A DNA stretch of 23,838 bases, from NCBI GenBank assembly GCA_039933315.1, contig JBDTOI010000053.1:1-23838 (forward strand), read 5' to 3'. Source of the stretch: DASXRU01 sp039933315 (GTDB lineage Bacteria > Acidobacteriota > Blastocatellia > Pyrinomonadales > Pyrinomonadaceae). The translations under genes were made by a program, and so were the position numbers. A model generated the notes under the pieces. It was not told where the DNA came from, ran no database searches, and worked only from the letters and a program-made list of their open reading frames with translations. Below are positions 8,125-16,700 of the stretch, piece by piece. How positions within the stretch are numbered: the stretch's first letter is position 1; each line of letters begins with the position of its first letter.

Positions 8125-9297
8125 ATGAACTCTTGCCTGGCAAAGAAGTTGAACCCTCAGCGCGGCCGCAGTGCGCGGCGCGTGGCCTTTATCTCCCTGG
8201 TTTTGTCGTTGCTCCTGTCAGCAGCTCCGGCGGGCCTTAGCCATCGCGGTAAAGCAACAGCAGATAACGAACTGATCCTTTCCCAGCCGCTGGTGATTCG
8301 TTGGCAGTACAGGTCGGATCTGACGGTTAATCTGACGCCGGCCGTGGCGGGCCTGCGTATTTTCCTGCCGCTCTCAGGCGGCAGCATTGTGTCGCTGAAT
8401 GGCGCTGATGGTCTACTGGTGTGGAAATCCGATACGGGAGGTGAGATTTCGGCTTCCCCCGCCGCCGATGAAAACAAAGTCTATGTGGCGTCGGAGTATG
8501 GCGACGTGGCCAGTGTCAGTCGCACGACAAAAGGAGCGCTGCGCGCCCTCGGCGAAGAAGCCGGTGTGACCAGGTGGATGAGGACGCTGCCGGCGCCAAT
8601 TCGCGGCGGCCTGGCGGTCAGTCCAACCACTTTGTTCGGCGGGGCCGGCGACGGAGCGGTTTACGCGATAGACAAGAATACTGGACTGACTCGCTGGACC
8701 ACGCAGTATGGGTCCTCTTTTGCGAGCCAGCCCATTCTGTCCGGCTCTCTCTTGTTTATCGGGAGTGAGGATGGCAGCCTCTATGCAATCGACCAGGCGT
8801 CGGGCAGTACCATCTGGCGTTATCGGACGAAAGGACCAATCCGCGGACCAGTCGCTGTCGTCTCAGGCATAGTGTATTTCGGATCGGGGGACTCTTATGT
8901 GTATGCGGTGCGCGAGAGTACGGGAGCGCTGCTGTGGCGTTCGCGCACCGGTGCGGCGGTGCAATCGGTCGCGAGTGCAAGCGCAGGTTTGCTGGTGGCT
9001 TCATTAGACAACTTCGTATACCTGTTATCGTTCAATCGCGGTAATCGGCTTTGGAAGCGCCAGTTGCCGGGCAGGATTTCTTCACAACCTTTAACGGCGT
9101 CTGACGGAGCTCTTTTCATTCCCCTTTCCAGTGACAGTGGCGTAGTTCTCGCGCTGCGCGATGGTAAACAAATAAATACTCTTCCCATCGGGGCAGACAA
9201 CAGCATCAGCGCCTCACCAGTTAAAGTAGGAAACCTGGTGGTGGTGACAACGATTAACGGGCTGCTCGCGTTCTCCCAACCCAGATCCCAACCATAG
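8125..9297 (+). CDS. Exported PQQ-like beta-propeller repeat protein
   Basis: A 390-residue protein with a long basic N-region (RGRSARR) followed by a hydrophobic stretch (VAFISLVLSLLLSAAPAG), so it is probably exported by Sec; no lipobox cysteine is visible. The rest is a beta-propeller of PQQ-type blades, each with a G.(V/L)YA(I/V)....G...W signature, for example YAIDKNTGLTRW, YAIDQASGSTIW and YAVRESTGALLW. About six or seven blades can be counted. The family includes BamB and PQQ-dependent dehydrogenases, but the dehydrogenase catalytic insertions are absent and the protein is short, so a binding or scaffold role in the periplasm or at the surface is more likely. No strong Shine-Dalgarno is seen at the ATG. 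It is followed by REP copies and the RAYT gene on the same strand. Confidence 0.85.
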   Translation: MNSCLAKKLNPQRGRSARRVAFISLVLSLLLSAAPAGLSHRGKATADNELILSQPLVIRWQYRSDLTVNLTPAVAGLRIFLPLSGGSIVSLNGADGLLVWKSDTGGEISASPAADENKVYVASEYGDVASVSRTTKGALRALGEEAGVTRWMRTLPAPIRGGLAVSPTTLFGGAGDGAVYAIDKNTGLTRWTTQYGSSFASQPILSGSLLFIGSEDGSLYAIDQASGSTIWRYRTKGPIRGPVAVVSGIVYFGSGDSYVYAVRESTGALLWRSRTGAAVQSVASASAGLLVASLDNFVYLLSFNRGNRLWKRQLPGRISSQPLTASDGALFIPLSSDSGVVLALRDGKQINTLPIGADNSISASPVKVGNLVVVTTINGLLAFSQPRSQP

Positions 9298-9344
9298 TTG
9301 AGCCATCCAGCTGCAAGCTTCAGGCCCACAACCAAGGTCAGCTA

Positions 9345-9401
9345 AAATTGCAGGTTAGGAAGGGCGGTTTTACCCCCGCCTCAAGTCACATTAGAACTCA
9401 A
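9345..9401 (+). repeat. REP copy A upstream of rayT
   Basis: Core GGAAGGGCGGTTTTACCCCC follows AAATTGCAGGTTA; the GGGCGG and CCCCCGC parts can pair around the T-rich centre. It matches copy B (9429-9483) apart from a few substitutions and a one-base change in the T run. It lies in the 322-base gap 9298-9619, which holds no gene apart from these copies and the rayT leader. Confidence 0.85.
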
Positions 9402-9428
9402 CTTCAGCTGCACAATTCAAGCTCAGGT

Positions 9429-9483
9429 AAATTGCAGGTCAGGAAGGGCGGTTTACCCCCGCTTAAGTCACATCAGCACTCAA
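9429..9483 (+). repeat. REP copy B upstream of rayT
   Basis: Direct repeat of copy A, beginning AAATTGCAGGTCAGGAAGGG and ending AGCACTCAA. It is 84 bases downstream of copy A in the same orientation. Confidence 0.85.
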
Positions 9484-9602
9484 GTTTCAGTTCGACAGAT
9501 CAAGATGAAGAAAACTTTGCAAGTTGAACAGAATGCTTACCCCTCCGCTCACATTGTCCTTAAACTCAGCTCAAGAGTAACCTTCAAAAACTAAATATCC
9601 TA

Positions 9603-9615
9603 AGGAGCTTCTCCT
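9603..9615 (+). promoter_or_regulatory. rayT ribosome site inside a small hairpin
   Basis: AGGAG-CTT-CTCCT lies 4 bases before the rayT ATG at 9620. The AGGAG at 9603-9607 is the only plausible Shine-Dalgarno (12 bases from the ATG), and it can pair fully with CTCCT at 9611-9615. Translation may be dampened by this stem. The stem is seen directly; the regulatory role is inference. Confidence 0.4.
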
Positions 9616-9619
9616 CGCA

Positions 9620-10222
9620 ATGGCTCGCAAATGGTCCAATCTGAATCTCCCAGGCGCGCTCCAATACGTCACTGGAAATGTTCTGAACAGAATCCCAATC
9701 TTCAAACAGGAGCGGTGTTGTCTCGAGTTTCTGAAGCTGCTGAGAGACCTTCTGAACAAGTGGCCTTCTAAATTGATAAGCTTTGTGATCATGCCGGACC
9801 ACTTCCACTTAATAGTCAATCCACGTGATGGCAACATCCAGGGCTTTTGCGGCGCGTTGAAGAGTCTCTCAGCAAAGGCCCTAGTGGATATCACAGGCGA
9901 CAAGCGTTTCTTGCGCGAGAAACCAGATAGAGACGGATCAATTCATCAAGTCTGGCAAGAGAGTTTCAAAGCCTTTCCATTATGGAGCGGCTGGATGATC
10001 TGGCAAAAGATCAACTACATCCACAACAATCCGGGGCGGGCAAAGCTTGCCAGGTCAGCCAGGGATTATCAGTGGTCAAGTTTCAGAGCATTTTATTTTG
10101 ATGCTCAAGAGCCCTTGCCGGTAGATCATGATTGGTGGTGGCCTGAGGATCTTGAAAAGTTGAAGGAAGCAATGAAGGCTATTGGCTGGAAAGGCCACTT
10201 CAAGAAAGATTCAAAGAAATGA
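9620..10222 (+). CDS. rayT: REP-associated tyrosine transposase (RAYT, Y1_Tnp family)
   Basis: A 200-residue HUH/Y1 single-strand nuclease of the IS200/IS605-like superfamily that nicks and joins REP hairpins. The HUH pair is H61 and H63 in MPDHFHLIV. The nucleophile is probably Y133 in NYIHNNPGRAKLA, which aligns with the tyrosine of the E. coli REP transposase (YIYINP). The WSSF motif follows at about residues 152-155, then a Trp-rich and Lys-rich C-terminus. The length is normal for RAYTs and no frameshift is visible, so the gene looks intact. Base composition looks more A-rich than the neighbours, suggesting horizontal origin (not computed). Copies of the likely target repeat flank it. 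The second HUH and tyrosine assignments come from memory of the family; the motifs themselves are plain. Confidence 0.92.
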   Translation: MARKWSNLNLPGALQYVTGNVLNRIPIFKQERCCLEFLKLLRDLLNKWPSKLISFVIMPDHFHLIVNPRDGNIQGFCGALKSLSAKALVDITGDKRFLREKPDRDGSIHQVWQESFKAFPLWSGWMIWQKINYIHNNPGRAKLARSARDYQWSSFRAFYFDAQEPLPVDHDWWWPEDLEKLKEAMKAIGWKGHFKKDSKK

Positions 10223-10240
10223 ATCGTTGGACTCCACGAT

Positions 10241-10292
10241 GAGTCTAATGAAACTTGAGCGGGGGTAAACCGCCCTTCCTAACCTGCAATTT
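10241..10292 (-). repeat. REP copy C, inverted, downstream of rayT
   Basis: Reverse complement of the upstream REP copies: GCGGGGGTAAACCGCCCTTC occurs on the plus strand at 10259-10278 and continues to TGCAATTT. The orientation opposite to copies A and B gives a BIME-like arrangement around the transposase gene. Confidence 0.85.
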
Positions 10293-10333
10293 ACCTGACC
10301 TGTGTTGTGGGACTGAAGTTGATAGCTGATGTG

Positions 10334-11215
10334 TCAGTGTTCGCGGTGGGGCCGCAGTGAGGTGCCCAGGCGCGAGAGCAGTCCGTGGACGATGTAGAGC
10401 GTTACCAGGCCCAGCAACACCCAGCGAGAATAGAGATAGATCAGGGTGCCCATTGCGACACCAAGAATTGCGAGGCGGGTGCTGCGGACGCGAGTGCCGA
10501 CCGTCTTGAAACTGGAGAACTTCAGGGTGCTGACCATCATCAGGCTAAGGAACCCCACGAGGGCCATCATCAAGCCACTGAAGATCTGAGCGCGGCGCGG
10601 TTCATATTGAATTAAGGGCATGGGAGCTAAATGGACGATAGAGGCAATCATCGCTCCGGCCACGGGAATCGGTAAGCCGATGTAGTTCTTCTTATCAACC
10701 TTCGGCGTACCCTCGGAGAGCGGGCGTGGCCGAGAGGCCTGTACGTTGAATCTGGCCAGGCGAAAGCCCCCGCACATCAGATACATGAACGAGAGAAACC
10801 ATGCCAGCTTATGTACGCCACTACCCTCCTGCAAAGTCTGGCCGTAACCCCACACGAAGGCGAGCACCGCCGGCGCTAATCCGAATGAGACTACGTCAGC
10901 AATCGAATCGAGCTGAATGCCAATCTCGGTGGTGGTTTTGGTAAGACGGGCAATGCGGCCATCCAGCGTGTCAAACAAGAGCGCCCAGCCGATTGCCATG
11001 GCCGCATAGTCAAAATAAGCCGCTGCCGCCACCATATTGGCGTCGCCGCCTATCCCCACCAATTGGAAGCCACGGATTGAAGCCATCAATGAGTAGAAGC
11101 CGGCGAATATATTCACGGCGGTGAACAACGAGGGAATGAGGTACAGGCCCTTCTTGACCCCGCGCCGCTGCGGAGTCCCGGCCTCACTTCCCACTCTTAG
11201 CTTGTGCACGTTCAT
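10334..11215 (-). CDS. pssA: CDP-diacylglycerol--serine O-phosphatidyltransferase
   Basis: Integral membrane enzyme that condenses CDP-diacylglycerol with L-serine to give phosphatidylserine. The complete CDP-alcohol phosphotransferase signature D-G-x2-A-R-x8-G-x3-D-x3-D is seen at residues 85-107 (D85, G86, A89, R90, G99, D103, D107). Several hydrophobic segments surround it, including around 30-45, 63-82, 108-140, 195-215 and 225-280. This is the Bacillus-type (type II) synthase rather than the E. coli phospholipase D-like enzyme. The 293-residue length is at the long end, with extra C-terminal membrane helices. Its ATG overlaps the psd stop codon by ATGA, so the two are translationally coupled. 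Confidence 0.95.
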   Translation of the reverse strand: MNVHKLRVGSEAGTPQRRGVKKGLYLIPSLFTAVNIFAGFYSLMASIRGFQLVGIGGDANMVAAAAYFDYAAMAIGWALLFDTLDGRIARLTKTTTEIGIQLDSIADVVSFGLAPAVLAFVWGYGQTLQEGSGVHKLAWFLSFMYLMCGGFRLARFNVQASRPRPLSEGTPKVDKKNYIGLPIPVAGAMIASIVHLAPMPLIQYEPRRAQIFSGLMMALVGFLSLMMVSTLKFSSFKTVGTRVRSTRLAILGVAMGTLIYLYSRWVLLGLVTLYIVHGLLSRLGTSLRPHREH

Positions 11216-11832
11216 TGCTGTCGAATTCTACCAATAATCGTTGCACCGCCGCGAACGCGCATGCCTTTGTGGACCAGTAAATCAACCTCGGGCGGCATGA
11301 TCAGATCGGTCCGCGACCCGAACTTGATCATTCCGAAGCGTTCGCCCAGCGCCACCTGGTCCCCGACCTTCTTCCAGCAAACTATCCGCCGCGCCAGAAT
11401 GCCGGCGATCTGCTTGCAGCCCACGGTCAAGGTTTCGCCCGCGATTGTCAGCGAATTCTGCTCGTTAAGCAAACTCGCTTTCTCGTTGGTGGCCATTAGG
11501 AAACGGCCTTCGGTGTAGCTCATCTCTGTGATCTGGCCGGCGATGGGGGCACGATTGATGTGGACGTCAAAGGGCGATAAAAAAATGCTGACCAGCAAGG
11601 GCGAGTTCACTTCCCCTTCAGTCATTTGACCGGCCCTGGTGACGCGGCCATCGGCGGGCGAGACGATGATCCCCGGATCCGAGGGTACCGTGCGCTCCGG
11701 GTCACGGAAGAAGTAGGCCATGAAGGCAGCCAGTAGCAGCATGAGGACGGCGACGGGCCAGTAGCCGAGCCATAACGCGATCAGCGCACACACCAGCGGA
11801 ACGCCAACATAAGGGATACCATCGCGCACCAT
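11212..11832 (-). CDS. psd: Phosphatidylserine decarboxylase, short form
   Basis: Decarboxylates phosphatidylserine to phosphatidylethanolamine; pyruvoyl-dependent and membrane-associated. The 206-residue proenzyme has two N-terminal hydrophobic segments (about 8-22 and 25-41), then FFRDPERTVP. The expected self-processing residues are visible: D61 in SPADGR, H91 in SPFDVHINR, and S173 in FGSRTD, where cleavage between G172 and S173 creates the pyruvoyl group. The short length matches the Psd class found in many non-enteric bacteria. The next gene is pssA with a 4-base overlap. Having the later pathway enzyme first in the operon is common for this pair. Confidence 0.95.
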   Translation of the reverse strand: MVRDGIPYVGVPLVCALIALWLGYWPVAVLMLLLAAFMAYFFRDPERTVPSDPGIIVSPADGRVTRAGQMTEGEVNSPLLVSIFLSPFDVHINRAPIAGQITEMSYTEGRFLMATNEKASLLNEQNSLTIAGETLTVGCKQIAGILARRIVCWKKVGDQVALGERFGMIKFGSRTDLIMPPEVDLLVHKGMRVRGGATIIGRIRQQ

Positions 11833-11888
11833 AATCAGCAGGAACTAAACGTTACCAGGCCCTCTGCTCCTTAACTGAAGTTCTTAAC

Positions 11889-11910
11889 ATCTGTGTAATC
11901 TGTGGATAGG
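11889..11910. repeat. Single 'cacagatt'-type dispersed repeat
   Basis: atctgtgtaatctgtggata matches the reverse complement of the repeat arm at 1428. It lies in the gap upstream of psd and is a lone copy rather than an inverted pair. Confidence 0.7.
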
Positions 11911-11923
11911 AATGCCTCTGAAC

Positions 11924-11964
11924 AAAAACGGGCCGCTCCGGAATAACCCTGCGCGTCCCGTTTT
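11924..11964 (-). terminator. Candidate rho-independent terminator of the DUF465 gene
   Basis: On the minus strand AAAACGGG and CCCGTTTTTGTT enclose a 24-base loop, giving an 8-bp stem ending in a T-run. It lies 37 bases after the DUF465 stop. The A-run on the other side could also let it act in reverse. The loop is longer than usual, so confidence is moderate. Confidence 0.5.
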
Positions 11965-12000
11965 GGTTTTATTAAGAATTCAGCGTCAGCGGCGCGGCCA

Positions 12001-12240
12001 TCAATGATCCGACTGATGGCGCTTCTCAAACTGAAGCATGATGTTGTACATCTGATCCTTTAAGGCAAGCTTCTTCTTCTTGAGCGTAATCTCTTCCAAC
12101 TGTTCATCATCATTAGGATATGTAAGCGCGGACAACTCACTTAAGCGTTCTTCGTAACGACCATGTTCACGAGCCAGCTCACGAAATTCAGGATCCATTG
12201 TCATGAGCTGCTCCTTCAAGCTGTCCTTGGTTATTTCCAT
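12001..12240 (-). CDS. YdcH/DUF465 family small protein
   Basis: A 79-residue, highly charged, predicted all-helical protein typical of DUF465 (YdcH). The family is small and widespread and its function is unknown. The sequence matches the pattern of a short helical hairpin: FRELAREHGRYEERLSEL, an acidic turn (PNDDEQLEE), then a Lys-rich helix (ITLKKKKLALKDQMYNIM). The frame is open upstream to about 12456 and overlaps rimI there, but AAAGGAG precedes the ATG at 12240 by 9 bases and DUF465 proteins are about 70-80 residues, so this start is firm. A 119-base gap separates it from rimI. Confidence 0.85.
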   Translation of the reverse strand: MEITKDSLKEQLMTMDPEFRELAREHGRYEERLSELSALTYPNDDEQLEEITLKKKKLALKDQMYNIMLQFEKRHQSDH

Positions 12241-12359
12241 TTCGCAGGTCTCCTTTTGGGAAATTGGGTTAGATGAAAAAGACTCCAAAGAATTGTCCTC
12301 GACACTCCTGCTTGCCCTCACTTTGATTGGCAAAATGGTAGCGCAACACCTGCCCGAGA

Positions 12360-12869
12360 TCAAGGCAAAGGCCCCACCGCCGCGTTCATAATCAAAGCAT
12401 CTTCGATGGGGAAACTGTAATAGTTTCGCCGACGCCCGGCAACCTGAAAACCGCACCTTTCATAGAGTCTCTGCGCCGCCTGGTTTCCGGCGCGCACTTC
12501 AAGCCATGCCGTCTGCGAACCCAAAGTCGCCCCCTGGCGCAGTACAGCATTCAACAATTCCGACCCGATGCGATGCTGGCGAACCGGAGGCCGTACGGCG
12601 ACATTGTTGACGTGCAACTCGTCCGCAATCACACGGGCCACGATGTAGCCGGCCACAGCGTGGCCGGCTTCAGCCAGCTCGGGGTTCCCCAGGGCCACCA
12701 GCATGATCGCGCTTCCCCGGGCGAGTTCAGCATGATAGGCCTCCCAGCCCCAGGGACTGAGACCGCAAGTCTGCTCGATCTCGACCACTTCCAGCAGGTC
12801 GTGTTCCGTCATCCGGCGAATCGAAATCGGATAATCGTCTAGCTGGACTGCTGCTTCGCGTTGGGCCAT
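12360..12869 (-). CDS. rimI: Ribosomal-protein-alanine N-acetyltransferase RimI
   Basis: GNAT-fold N-terminal acetyltransferase, 169 residues, that acetylates ribosomal protein bS18 in E. coli. Features seen: the N-terminal IRRMTEHDLLEVVEIEQ helix; SPWGWEAYHAEL near 38-49; the strand ELHVNNVAVRP near 84-94 with likely catalytic Glu84; the acetyl-CoA loop QHRIGS at 98-103 (Ser where Gly or Ala is usual in Q/R-x-x-G-x-G/A); Tyr136 in RLYERCGF, the expected general acid; and RRNYY near 147-151. It overlaps the end of tsaB by 31 bases, as often seen for t6A-pathway genes. No clear ribosome site lies before the ATG at 12869, which fits translational coupling. Confidence 0.9.
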   Translation of the reverse strand: MAQREAAVQLDDYPISIRRMTEHDLLEVVEIEQTCGLSPWGWEAYHAELARGSAIMLVALGNPELAEAGHAVAGYIVARVIADELHVNNVAVRPPVRQHRIGSELLNAVLRQGATLGSQTAWLEVRAGNQAAQRLYERCGFQVAGRRRNYYSFPIEDALIMNAAVGPLP

Positions 12870-13603
12870 TTCTGATTTATCTCAGCGTCAGACGGTCGAA
12901 CGTAAATCGCTTTCAGGCTTTCCGCTCTACCTGCACTCCCTCTTTGAAATTCACTGAATGCAATTGCCGCAACTGAGGCGGCCAGATTCTCACGGGGAGG
13001 TACAAGTATCCAACTCCCACTCGCGGTTGCCGGGTCCGGCTCTTCCGCAAAGGGCACGTTGTTTAGAACGGCGTACTCTCTCAAAGCCGGGGCCTGAATA
13101 AATGCCCCTTCGCCGGCCCACTTCAGATTTCGGAAAGCGCTGTACTTCTCCCACACCTGGGCGGGTTTTAGATGCGCTGCCTGATCGATCGATCGCGCTT
13201 CGCCATTTGCGGTGAATGTGAACAGTTGCGCAAACAACTCGCCGCGTCCGGCCGGCAGCAGGGCGACCGTGTGCTCCGATGGCCCGGCCGCATGGGCGAT
13301 GGCCTGAAGGGTTGGGACTCCGACACATTTGCGATTCAGGGTGGCGGCAAAGGACTTCGCGGTAGCCAACCCTATACGCAACCCGGTAAAACTGCCAGGG
13401 CCGGACGCGGCCGCAAACAGCTCTACTTCTTCAAGCGTACAACCGGCGTTGCTTAGTACCTGCTGGATCGCCGGAAGTAAATGCGTCGAATGGGAGGTAG
13501 TAGGCTCGTCGGAAATGCCTGCCAGAAAGTCATTTCCCCGCGTAAGGCAAACGCTGCCTGAACGAGTGGCAGTTTCGATAGCGAGGATTAGTGGCGGGCG
13601 CAT
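12839..13603 (-). CDS. tsaB: tRNA threonylcarbamoyladenosine biosynthesis protein TsaB
   Basis: Non-catalytic ASKHA-fold partner of TsaD; with TsaC and TsaE it makes t6A at position 37 of ANN-decoding tRNAs. The 254-residue product opens LILAIETATRSGSVCL, then SHSTHLLPAI near 37-46 and the hallmark ASGPGSFTGLRIGLATAKSF near 66-85. The open frame extends 18 codons upstream to 13657, but those codons read ICEICGIC, the translation of a dispersed repeat, so the ATG at 13603 is preferred. The stop lies inside rimI. Neither tsaD nor tsaE is in the window. Confidence 0.94.
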   Translation of the reverse strand: MRPPLILAIETATRSGSVCLTRGNDFLAGISDEPTTSHSTHLLPAIQQVLSNAGCTLEEVELFAAASGPGSFTGLRIGLATAKSFAATLNRKCVGVPTLQAIAHAAGPSEHTVALLPAGRGELFAQLFTFTANGEARSIDQAAHLKPAQVWEKYSAFRNLKWAGEGAFIQAPALREYAVLNNVPFAEEPDPATASGSWILVPPRENLAASVAAIAFSEFQRGSAGRAESLKAIYVRPSDAEINQKWPNAKQQSS

Positions 13604-13610
13604 GCAATAC

Positions 13611-13742
13611 AATCCGCAGATTCCACAGATTTCACAGATAGGAAAAACAAAGGACACGGACAGAGGCCTTTTGTCTGGCCTCTGATGTCCGCCTTTCCCC
13701 TCAAACCTGCCTCTGCCGTTCTGTTCTGCGTAATCTGCGGAT
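13611..13742. repeat. Inverted pair of 'cacagatt'-type repeats with a central hairpin, upstream of tsaB
   Basis: The left arm at 13611-13642 starts AATCCGCAGATTCCACAGAT; the right arm at 13725-13742 is TCTGCGTAATCTGCGGAT, the opposite orientation. This is the same layout as 1428-1550. Between them, 13652-13690 forms a hairpin: CAGAGGCC and GGCCTCTG (8 bp, 8-base loop) extended by GGACA and TGTCC across a small bulge. It lies between the nuclease stop (13748) and the tsaB start (13603). No T-run follows the hairpin closely, so termination is only possible, not shown. Confidence 0.75.
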
Positions 13743-13747
13743 ATTTC

Positions 13748-16700
13748 TTACTTCCCGCACTCCCCATTGCTGTGCGTGATCACTGAGCTGAACCGCTTCT
13801 GATATTCGGTCGATGTAATGAACGAGCAGACCATGCCGCGATAATTGCCGGCATCGCCGTTGTTCAGAACGTTCAACCAGAAATCATAACCACCCTGATC
13901 AGGATCGCGCCGCAGGTAGCTGAAATACTCAGTCAGCACAAACGCTGCATTGTATTCCGCTTGCCGCAGGGCGGGATTATCCGCCAGCTCGAGCATTACC
14001 AGGCTGCGACTCTGGTTGATGCCTGCGCCGCTCTGATAGCGGGTAATCAGCGTGTCGCGTTGGCTTGCCAGGTTCACCCCGGATGACTGGCTGATTGTAG
14101 TCAGCAACGCATCGACGAATGACTCGGCGGTCGAGTCGGCCTGGTACCGTTGGACGAAAGCGGGCCGCAGCACAAAGCTATCCGCAAAAGCTGCCTTCTG
14201 AGTCTCCACGTTTGGCCCACCGACTATTTGCCTGCGATCGACTGCATATTCAGAGAATGCCGGTTTGCGTCCGAGCGCGGCCTTGTACATGTCGTAAATG
14301 AACGAACCAGTGTGCTGAAACTCTTTTTCCACGAAGAACGCGGCCGCCACGTCGCTGCGTCGCGCATTAACACAACCAACGTCGCTGCCGCAGCGAAGGA
14401 TTTCGTCGCTCCAGTAGTTGAAGCCTCCCTCATCGGGCTCGCGGCCGAGAATGTCCACATACTGCTGCCGCACGAAGTACTCCGGCGCGTCGAGCGGGTT
14501 CGCTGAGCCGGAGGTTGCGATACCAGTAAATGCCGCGTCAGTGTGGCTGCCCAATTGGCTGAAAGATCGATTGGCAGGACTGAACGTGTAGTTCGCACGC
14601 ACCGGCGTCACGGTGTAAAAAGCGTTGGCTGCAACATTATCAAAATAATATCGGCCTTTTGTATCCGTGATCGTCTTGCGTGTCTGCGTGCCAACGAGGT
14701 TGACCACCGTGCCGGATACCGGCGCCCCGTTTTCGTCCGTTATGAAACCACTGACATCTCCCCCGGCCGCTGTGGGCGACAGCGTCAGATCGAAATAGGC
14801 GACCGGGCCATCGTGATCGGAGGCGCGCTCCGGCCGCGTCGCGTTATTGGCAAAGGCCGACGCCGGCGTTCCGGGAAAGTCAGCGTCCATCCGAGCCACA
14901 GCGTATCGCGTAAACCGCAACAGGGCCCGACGGCTGACCAGAACGTGATCCAGCGCCTGCGGCGTTCCTTCGAAAACAAAAGTGTAACGTTCGCTCACCG
15001 GCAGCAGGTCTGTGAGGTTCGTGAAATCGGGATTCACCGAATCGGGACTGGCATCAACGACCACCTGATCGTCTGGCGGCGGCACGCCCTTCATGATGTC
15101 GATGGGATCGGTGAAACCGTCGTTGAACTGGTAGGCATTATAGTCGCCGACCGCAATGACAGGTGTGGTCGAATTATTAGTCTGCAGATCGTTCAGCAGC
15201 AAAGCAATATGCTCCGCCTGCGCCGTCCGCTTGGCACGGACGCGAGGACCATCCCCGGGGTCCTGATCGACATCTATAAATGATCGCGGATGGTTTACGA
15301 CCACGATTACCGGGATCGGATTTGGCCCACTGGGATCGATAGTAGCGTGCAGCACCAGAGGCGGCCGGTCGTGAAGGTTCTCGGGAGCGCTGGTGAGCGG
15401 ATTGATATAGGTGTCGCTGCCCTGCTCCTGTGTGACGCTATCAATCTGCACGCGGGCGGTTTTGACCAGAAAACCGACATTCTGTGTGCCTCCAGCTGGC
15501 GCCGCAATTAGCTGGGCGCTGTAGAGCGGGTTCGGATCACCAGCGGCTACCGCATCAGAATTGATCTGGGTGGCCAACGCCTGCAGCGTCGTCAAGTTGA
15601 GAATCTCTTCGTGGCCAATTATGTCCGGATAGCGCATCACATTGCGAATGGCGAGCGATGCCTTGGTCTTTTGGGTGGCGCCACCGGTAAAATTCTCAAT
15701 GTTGAGATTACCGACCGTGAACTCAGTAGCTAGTGGCGTCGGGACAGGCACCGCGCTCATGTTCGTGAAGACCGGATCAGTATCAGGAATGAGATGATAC
15801 TCAGCGAAGGCGAAATCGAGCGGTCCGGTGACCGTTCCCAGCGCTACGTTGGAGGTTATGGCCAAGCCAGTCGAACCGCTGCGGCCATTGGTGTCAACGC
15901 TGAGCCGTTCCGGATTCTCGTCCCAACGCGGTATGCAGCAATCAGGAAGGCCTGAGGTTGGGTCGGGTGGAACGGTTAATGAGATCTCGATGCCCGGCTC
16001 GCGCAAAGGGCGCGCCACTCCAGTCAAAACGGTATAGACATCAAAGAAGCTGTCGTTGGGCGCGACCGTTGTTAGCGATCCCGTCATGCGCATGTCTTCA
16101 TATTTCTCGAGCTCAGGCTGCGTGGGAAAGGCGGTCGGGTCAAGTATTGTCGTTGTCAGAACAACGGGCGTGGGTAAGCCGTTGCCAGTACTGTTTACGA
16201 TAGTGCTGGTTATAGTGGTGAGCTCGGTATTTGTACCACCGGTCCCGAACTCCTGGACCTGGCCGGTTGCGGTAACGTCGTCACCTACCGCAACTGTGGG
16301 CGCGGATGAAGTGAATACGAAGATTCCTTCAGACGTATTAGGATCGGCGTCAGCAGTAGCATCCGGCTCCTGTAAAAAGTATCCGTTTGATTTAAGCAGC
16401 GTGACTATGCCGCGGGTACTAACAACGGTACCATTCGGGAATGGCGAGGTCGCCGCGCTCCCCTGAATCGAATGTATCGGCGTCAGGACAAAGTCGTCAT
16501 TGGTAATTGTTCCTAATCCCTGTAGATCACCCGCAAGCGCCCCGCCAGTTACATTCGTAACATTCGCAAAGAAGGTCTCGTTTGCTTCCTGGGCGGTGTC
16601 GCCGTTCACATCGACGGTAAACGTGGTGCTGGTATTACCGGTTGTGATGGTTCGGGCCAGCTCGCTCTTGGCCACGTAGTCGGTGCCGGCATTCGCGGGA

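Larger units (their letters stand above)
9319..10318. mobile_element. REP/RAYT unit: transposase gene bracketed by inverted REP copies
   Basis: A RAYT gene at 9620-10222 is flanked by three copies of one sequence: two direct copies upstream (9345-9401 and 9429-9483) and one inverted copy downstream (10241-10292). Similarity continues outward: 9319-9350 and 10283-10318 are imperfect inverted matches sharing GTTGTGGG and CTGAAG. The whole is therefore an inverted-repeat-bounded unit of about 1 kb between the propeller gene and pssA. RAYTs are usually single-copy, domesticated relatives of IS200/IS605 transposases that mobilise REP sequences, and this layout fits. Confidence 0.8.

Noticed and set aside
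12241..12456. Longer form of the DUF465 protein (151 residues)
   Set aside because: The extension overlaps rimI, is not DUF465-like, and a strong ribosome site precedes the ATG at 12240.
14543..15283. 246-residue open frame on the plus strand
   Set aside because: Antisense to the nuclease domain; Arg-rich shadow translation with no recognisable motif.
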